A stretch of 64,000 nucleotides of DNA from Metridium senile (taxonomy: Eukaryota > Cnidaria > Anthozoa > Actiniaria > Metridiidae), in contig OX459096.1 in the NCBI GenBank assembly GCA_949775045.1, forward strand, positions 34,204,371-34,268,370, written 5' to 3'. The notes under the pieces were generated by a model. The model was not told the origin of the DNA and did no database searches. It saw nothing but the letters and a program-made list of their open reading frames with translations. The position numbers and the translations under genes are program-made. Shown here piece after piece: positions 58,501 to 64,000 of this stretch; the stretch's first letter is position 1; each line of letters starts with the position of its first letter.

Positions 58501-61500
58501 ACAACCACTACGTTCTTAATACAAACTATCACCATGACAACGGCCTACCTGGTCCATGTCAATACCATTGGTATATGACCATATATGGTGCGAGTAATCT
58601 TCTACACGCTGTCGTAATGGTGAAGGAATTTGATGAAATCGAATAAACTCACGAACACGCTGCATCTGAATGTGGTAACGTGCAGTATTCGAGTATAAAC
58701 GAGCTATGATAGCAGCTACATTACCAAATATAGCCGCGTAGAACAATGCTGTAAATATACAATGATTTAGGGACTAAGATTAGCGGACTGCAAACGAGCA
58801 ATAAGGCAGCTAAATATTGAAGAAATAGAAAACGAGGCAGCGTGCTCTGTTGAGTTATAGAGCACGCGGGGATTTTAAGAAGACGAGAGAAGCGTTATAA
58901 AATATTCAGTAGTTAAAATTAAACAAATTGACGCTCCGTGCACTGTTGAGTTATAGAGAACGCTTCTCAGCCAATCAGAGCGCGCGAAATAAATCAAATA
59001 TTTTATAAAGCCGCGTAGAGCAATGCTGTAAATATACAATAAATTAGACTAAGATTAGTGGACTGTTTCGATGTTTCTTGGAAAAAAATTGAAGTAACAA
59101 AACCAGTCCATAAAGCAAAGCGAACTTTTGTTCTTGACTGACCAGCCTCGCATGTGTTCCAACGTGCATATATGTACGAGGCTAGACAATCAATAACAAT
59201 TGCAGGTTGCCAAATATTAATTTGGTTTATAACGCAATATAATAATAACTATAAATTATTAACGTATTGTTTAATATTTCATCGAAGTAAAAACAAACTC
59301 TTTTAACTATGTCACTCCAATAATATAGACTGGCCTGCAAACACCTTTACATTACCGTAAAACACTTAGGCTACGTTTACACGGTACCGGGCGAATTTTT
59401 GACCGGTCAAAAAAACATCCGCTTAGGGGTTCCGTTCACACGGGACCACGCTAAACGAGCAATAATTTGGACGCCTAACCGATCAAATATTCGTCTGAAC
59501 AGAGCGAATATATTGATCGGTTCCGTGTGAACAGCATGTCCAGGACAATCTTTTGACCGGTCAAAAATTCATCCGGTACCGTGTAAACCTAGCCTTACAA
59601 AACTAAATGAAGGTTTCATACTTACATCCTATTAACATAACACAAATAGAGAAAATCTTTTCCGTGTTAGTGTTAGGAGACACGTTACCAAAGCCAACAC
59701 TAGTCAGACTACTTAGAGTAAAGTACAATGCTGTGATGTATTTGGACTCTAAGTCGGGGCCACTCTCCGGGTGATGCTTTTGATAAGGTGTTTCTAGTTG
59801 TTCTGGAAAACAAATCAAAAAATTTTGCAAATTCACTTATTTAAAGAGTAATATTACTCACACAAAGTAGCCTGCATTTTCTTCGTAAAAAAAAGAAGAA
59901 AATTCCAAATGCAACGCTAGCCTGCGTAAACAGACCCTTATTAGCGCTCGAAACGTCTCTCTTCTTCGCGGGAGACGTTTCGAGCGCTAATAAGGGTCTG
60001 TTTACGCAGGCTAGATGCAAGGCAGGCTAACGCGAAGTAAGACATAGATCAGTTAGTTGTAATAAGGGGCGGATCTAGGGGGTGTCCCTACAGGTACTAA
60101 GCGCGACTTCCAAAAATTATGTGACATCCAAAATCTTCAGTTTTCGGTCTTGTAATGTCACGTGATATCATATACCTGTTTCAAAAAAGGTTGACGGTCG
60201 GACATCTGAATCTAAAATTTTAACTTTGGCACTTATAATTATATACAAAAGAGCGCATTTTCTTATCCTTATTCTCGTCAAGAACACGGAGATTAGTGTT
60301 GAGATATTCCGTGTTGTTTGTAGTCCGTCCACAAAATCATTTTAAAAGCCTTGTTAGTTCCATTTGCCTTTGACAACCTTTCTTAAATTTGCTGTATACA
60401 ATGTATTTACTCACCAGCTAAATGATCCAACCAACCAATGGTACTATTCTTTTTAGTTCGTTCTAAGTTTCCAATAGCATACCAAATACATGCTAACCAA
60501 TGAGCTAACAGAGCAAATGAACACATCATTAAACACAGCACGGCGATACCATACTCGGAGTAGTGATCTAATTTACGAGCTACACGTACTAGACGAAGAA
60601 GACGAGCTGTTTTTAGAAGACCGATCAAAGTTGTCGTCTGAAATAAGAAATGAAAATATCGGTGATCATAGTAAACAAGCACGAAATTATCGCGATTGGT
60701 TGGATAACTTAGGGCTATTTTTCTGAATCGTTTTGCGCGCTTTTAGAAATAAGAGGAAAATATTTTTTGTTTCTTTTTATTTCTAATGCTTTTATACGAT
60801 TACATTTACCTGATGATGGCGTCAGTATGACTCCGAAACGTCGTGAAATAAAACTTTTTATTTTTAGTGATTTTTATTTTTAGCGAGTGTATTTCGAAAA
60901 ATGGAATATTTATTTGGGGGAAAAACCTTTCCCTAACTGAATAAATGATGGCGTGGCGATGGATTTGGTTGCGTGTTTTCTCTACCCACCGTTCAGACGA
61001 CGATAATCCTCTTATCATGAAATTTGATCAAGGCCCATTCACGAGACATTAATATTGGTACTGAATCCACCGATTATAGTCTGTGAAAAACTCACTAATG
61101 ACGTGCTGCTAAGGAAAAAGTTATGGCCCTATAAATGTCGTGTTCAAAGGGACTTGTCTAGCTGTCAAAAAATTCCAGGGAGGTAATGAGATCGATAATT
61201 AAATCTAAAGGACTTGAAAGGGCTGAAAAGAGGAGGGGAAGCGGAAATTTGCAGAAACGCACCTGTTTTAATGTTTCTAATTTCTTTTCAAATTTTTGTT
61301 TTGTTGAATAAGTACAATGAAACCCCTCTATACAGGACAGCAAAGGAACCAAGAAAAATGCCCGGTTTAGCGGGGGTTCCAGATATAAAATGCCCGGTTT
61401 AACGGGGGTTTCCGCAGTAAAAAGCCCGGTTTTGCGTGGGTTTCTGCTTATTGAGGTATATTTTTTTCAGCTTTGAGACCACAAACTATGTCCGGTTTAG

Positions 61501-63187
61501 AGATAATTCCGGTTTTTGGGGGGTCTGGTATAGAAAGGTTCCGCGAAGGTTTCCCTACCTGATCTGTATTGCCAATCATAATAAGAAGTTCAAATGGAAT
61601 AGCAGCTACAAGATCGATCACAAACCACGTCTTGAAATAATGCACAGCAACTCTACACGGCTGAGATACAATTTCATCGTTATCGTCAACGAACGTTGTT
61701 CGAAAATTGATGAAGATATCAACAATAAACATGACGTCAACAATATAATCCAGAATGACAATGGGGTCGCTATACACTTCCCTTGGCCCGTAATCCTTAC
61801 GGGTTTCGGGATCTCGATTGAGTTCGTCCCGCCGCTCGTCACGTGTAAGAATAAACGATGCCATATATGGTGTGAGGATGGCGGTGTAGATGACTAGAAA
61901 AAGAATTAACCAATCCCAGAATGCCTTGAAAGGCGAGTAGTGTAGAATTGTCCATGGGTGAATATTAAGTGCTTGTAGCTTGTACTCGGGTAGAACATCA
62001 GCACCTAGAGACATCACCTACAAAAACAATACGACAATGAACAAGAAGACAGTAAAACAACAGCGCCTAGAGACATCACCTACAAAAACAATACGACAAT
62101 GAACAAGAAGACAGTAAAACAACGCGCCTAGAGACATCACCTACAAAAACAATACGACAATGAACAAGAAGACAGCAAAACAAAGCGCCTAGAGACATCA
62201 CCTACAAAAACAATACGACAATAAACAAGAAGACAGTAAAACAACGCGCCTAGAGACATCACCTACAAAAACAATACGACAATGAACAAGAAGACAGTAA
62301 AACAACGCGCCTAGAGACATCACCTACAAAAACAATACAATGAAAAAAAGAAAATGTAGAGCGAGATTGTCCTCAATTACCTACAAGGCCCTGAATGGCA
62401 TAGCTCCAGACTACATCTCCAACCTACTAACTCCCTTTAAACCAGCTCGCTCCCTAAGATCCTCTGGACAGAACTTACTACTCACACCAAATTCAAACAC
62501 AGCAACTTAGCAACTTTTTCAAAATTCCCCGAGTCCCCCCCTTGAGTCCCCCTAGGTCCCCCCTTCCTAGGAGTAAAAGGTCTACAAATACATTCCTGAC
62601 AGATCACTATACCTGTGCAACCTTTTTTGTTTTTCGTGGCTGTACTACAGAAGACTGCAATCCTGGAGATAGTACAACTTTTGATCCATCTAAACTTTGA
62701 TCGACTGAACAATGAGTTTTTGATTTCCATAGAGTAGTATCTGATGTCGATGCTGACATTTGTGGTTTGATAGGTAGAAAGACGTTATCCATATCTGGTC
62801 TCAAGGCAGACATCAATGAATGAGATGGTAACTTGGTATTTTTATTGAAAAATTCTGGTCTATCTAATGCTCCCGTACTGCTAGACAGTTCTGACATTGA
62901 AGATGCTTTCTTACTCTTAGATGTTGCAGGCTTAGAATCTAACTCCATCTCTTCCTCAATGTATTCTGGTGGAGTAGCGGGATGAAGACTCATCAGAGGG
63001 ATAAATTCAGGGGTTTGGACTGTGCTTGTTGCTGTTGATGTCGGTAAGGAGTTTGGTCTTTCCCTCAGCTTTTTGTGTTTTAGTTTACGTGGTCTTAAAA
63101 CTTCATCCTCATCCTCATCTCTTCCTCGTCGTTTGAAGTTCACTTTGTAGCTGGTCATGCGTGATGGAAGCGAAAAGCATCCAGATT
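55541..63187 (-). CDS. KCNH: ERG-type voltage-gated K+ channel (KCNH2/6/7 family), C-terminal 853 aa
   Basis: Eight exons in phase: 62613-63187 (linker), 61559-62017 (S1-S3), 60415-60637 (S4-S5), 59626-59802 (pore-S6), 58549-58748 (S6/C-linker), 58020-58272 and 56726-56967 (cyclic-nucleotide-binding homology domain) and 55541-55975 (tail, stop at 55541-55543). Landmarks: [14 protein letters not shown] and [20 protein letters not shown] before S1; [19 protein letters not shown] in S2-S3; S4 [20 protein letters not shown] with arginines every third residue; filter [15 protein letters not shown] in S6; YTNGIDM in the C-linker; VRALTYCDL after the CNBHD. The tail ends in a coiled coil ([20 protein letters not shown]) like the ERG tetramerisation coil. 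It conducts repolarising K+ current at the plasma membrane. The first exon is not reached, so the PAS domain lies outside the window. Confidence 0.96.
56439..56662. repeat. Two adjacent hairpins in the last ERG intron
   Basis: 56439-56521: AGCAATTGCAATTATA against TATAATTGCAATTGCT, with an inner CCCGAAAACATTTTCGGG hairpin. 56550-56662: GTGACCACGAATATTAGTTC against GAACTATCATTCGTGGTCAC. They are probably remnants of foldback MITEs. Confidence 0.6.
57005..57260. repeat. GAATGAATGGAT tetranucleotide tract in ERG intron
   Basis: (GAAT)n from about 57019 to 57065, then degenerate GGATGAATAGATGG units. Confidence 0.9.
57435..57895. repeat. Two local tandem duplications in ERG intron
   Basis: A segment of about 85 bp (ATCAAACCAACTTGATCGAA...GGCTGTCTAATT) is present twice, at about 57437-57524 and 57525-57616. 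A 54-bp segment (AAATACTTTCAAAACCGAAT...GGCAACCAGT) is present twice, at about 57785-57838 and 57839-57892. The second is followed by GTGGGTTCAATTCC, a B-box-like sequence, so it may be part of a tRNA-derived SINE. Confidence 0.7.
59366..59597. mobile_element. Foldback MITE, TTAGGCTACGTTTACACGG ends
   Basis: GGCTACGTTTACACGGTACC at the left and GGTACCGTGTAAACCTAGCC at the right, with multiple internal inverted GACCGGTCAAAAA and GATCGGTTCCGTGTGAAC blocks. About 232 bp, in an ERG intron. Confidence 0.75.
59917..60014. repeat. Perfect 43-bp-arm palindrome in ERG intron
   Basis: The left arm 59917-59959 and right arm 59972-60014 are exact reverse complements around a 12-bp loop. Ends are CTAGCCTGCGTAAACAGACC; the inner part is GCGCTCGAAACGTCTC. 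The pre-mRNA would form a very stable hairpin. Confidence 0.95.
61316..61548. mobile_element. Degenerate element with CCCGGTTTAGCGGG repeats
   Basis: Three imperfect copies of ATGCCCGGTTTAGCGGGGGT lie between AACCCCTCTATACAGGACAG and TCTGGTATAGAAAGGTT, weakly inverted ends. It is probably a pogo/Tc1-type MITE relic in an ERG intron. Confidence 0.35.
62004..62345 (-). repeat. 61-bp tandem array that contains a splice acceptor
   Basis: CCTAGAGACATCACCTACAA recurs at 62004, 62066, 62127, 62188, 62249 and 62310 (steps 62, 61, 61, 61, 61). In the first copy these bases are the functional start of ERG exon 61559-62017 and its acceptor. The five other copies lie upstream in the intron and keep the same acceptor sequence. 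Confidence 0.93.
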
Positions 63188-63363
63188 CTGAAAAAAATAC
63201 ATGTGATATTTTCACTGTAAAGTATTTTTTTACAAATAACCATGGTAATTTTGAGATTGCTCATGTTATGAAGACACGTTTGTAACTGACACTAAATTTT
63301 TGAATTGAGAAATAAATGCTCCCTTGGAAGTTATTTAGAACTGCAAGTAGCTGTACTTACTAC

Positions 63364-63840
63364 AACCTTCATTGGAAGGGGGTGGGGTAAAAGAACCCCT
63401 GATGATGTAACAAACCCTGGCTGTGACCACCCATAGGAACAGATATTCACACACTACACTCACTAACCTACATGGGAGGGGGTGGGGTAAAAGAACACCT
63501 GATGATGTAACAAACCCTGGCTGTGACCACCCATAGGGACAGATATTCACACACTACACTCACTAACCTACATGGGAGGGGGTGGGGTAAAAGAACACCT
63601 GAAGACGTAACAAACCCTGGCTGTGACCACCCATAGAGACAGATATCCACACACTACACTCAATAACCTACATGGGAGGAGGTGGGGTAAAAGAACACCT
63701 GATGATGTAACAAACGCTGTGGCCACCCTAAGGGACAGATATTCACACACTACACTCACTAACCTACATGGGAGGGGTGGGTAAAAGAACCCCTGGTGAT
63801 GTAACAAACCTTGGTGCCATGACCCTGGTGCTGAGACCTT
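63364..63840. repeat. 100-bp tandem repeat, five copies, in ERG intron
   Basis: GATGATGTAACAAACCCTGG (and variants) begins at 63401, 63501, 63601 and 63701, with a slightly shorter copy near 63795. The unit includes CATGGGAGGGGGTGGGGTAA and ACACACTACACTCACTAACC. Minus-strand open frames in it change frame each unit and are not coding. Confidence 0.93.
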
Positions 63841-64000
63841 AGTGAATGGCTCATACTCAAATACTACACTCACTATACAATCATATCCTTCTTTTCATTT
63901 TTCTTGTCAAATGTTTCTCACAATCTCATTTAATATGAGACAAGACAGTCAATAACAATAATTGTTATTAGGCACCATATTTCAAAACTCCAGTTTAAAG

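Noticed and set aside
63335..63873. Overlapping minus-strand frames (WSQPGFVTSSGV repeats)
   Set aside because: The 100-bp unit shifts frame every copy and no conserved domain is visible; it is an intronic tandem repeat.

Overview
The window is eukaryotic and animal. It is AT-rich, its genes are split by many short GT-AG introns, and five widely conserved metazoan proteins can be assembled exon by exon with intact phase. An ERG-type potassium channel, an Academ-like DNA transposon and many foldback MITE-like elements point to a non-bilaterian animal. I think a cnidarian, perhaps an anthozoan, is most likely, but that placement is inference.

Layout. 283-845 (-): first three coding exons of ARPC2, running off the left edge. 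846-7934: mostly gene-free, with a (CAGAA)n array at 5.44-5.96 kb. 7935-13996: a complete 6.06-kb terminal-inverted-repeat transposon flanked by TAA, carrying one intact three-exon gene (about 1,523 aa, XPG/PIN-like nuclease plus Cys-rich tail). 15.27-17.47 kb (+): a small secreted peptide gene. 17.5-19.1 kb: a nest of palindromic elements including a nearly perfect 700-bp foldback. 20887-23418 (+): SLC52 riboflavin transporter. 26168-32127 (-): DNAJB11, complete in 9 exons. 34489-47962 (-): RAB3GAP1, complete in 26 exons (1,062 aa), its introns filled with minisatellites. 49245-51075 (+): a NEURL2-like NHR/SOCS-box protein in 3 exons, followed by an eleven-copy 106-bp array. 55541-63187 (-): the last 8 exons of an ERG (KCNH) channel, from the PAS-S1 linker to the stop. 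Its PAS exons lie beyond the right edge.

The host genes do not form a pathway. They are ordinary cellular functions: actin nucleation, riboflavin uptake, ER protein folding, Rab3/Rab18 cycling, ubiquitin targeting and membrane excitability. RAB3GAP1 and the NEURL2-like gene are head to head across 1.28 kb.

The most unusual material is mobile and repetitive. The intact Academ-like element looks recent and possibly autonomous. Two tandem arrays have captured a piece of a gene boundary: the end of the RAB3GAP1 coding sequence is repeated three more times downstream at a 100-bp period, and a splice-acceptor cassette of the ERG gene is repeated six times at 61-62 bp. All exon assignments were made by reading the sequence and recognising protein families; no database search was run.
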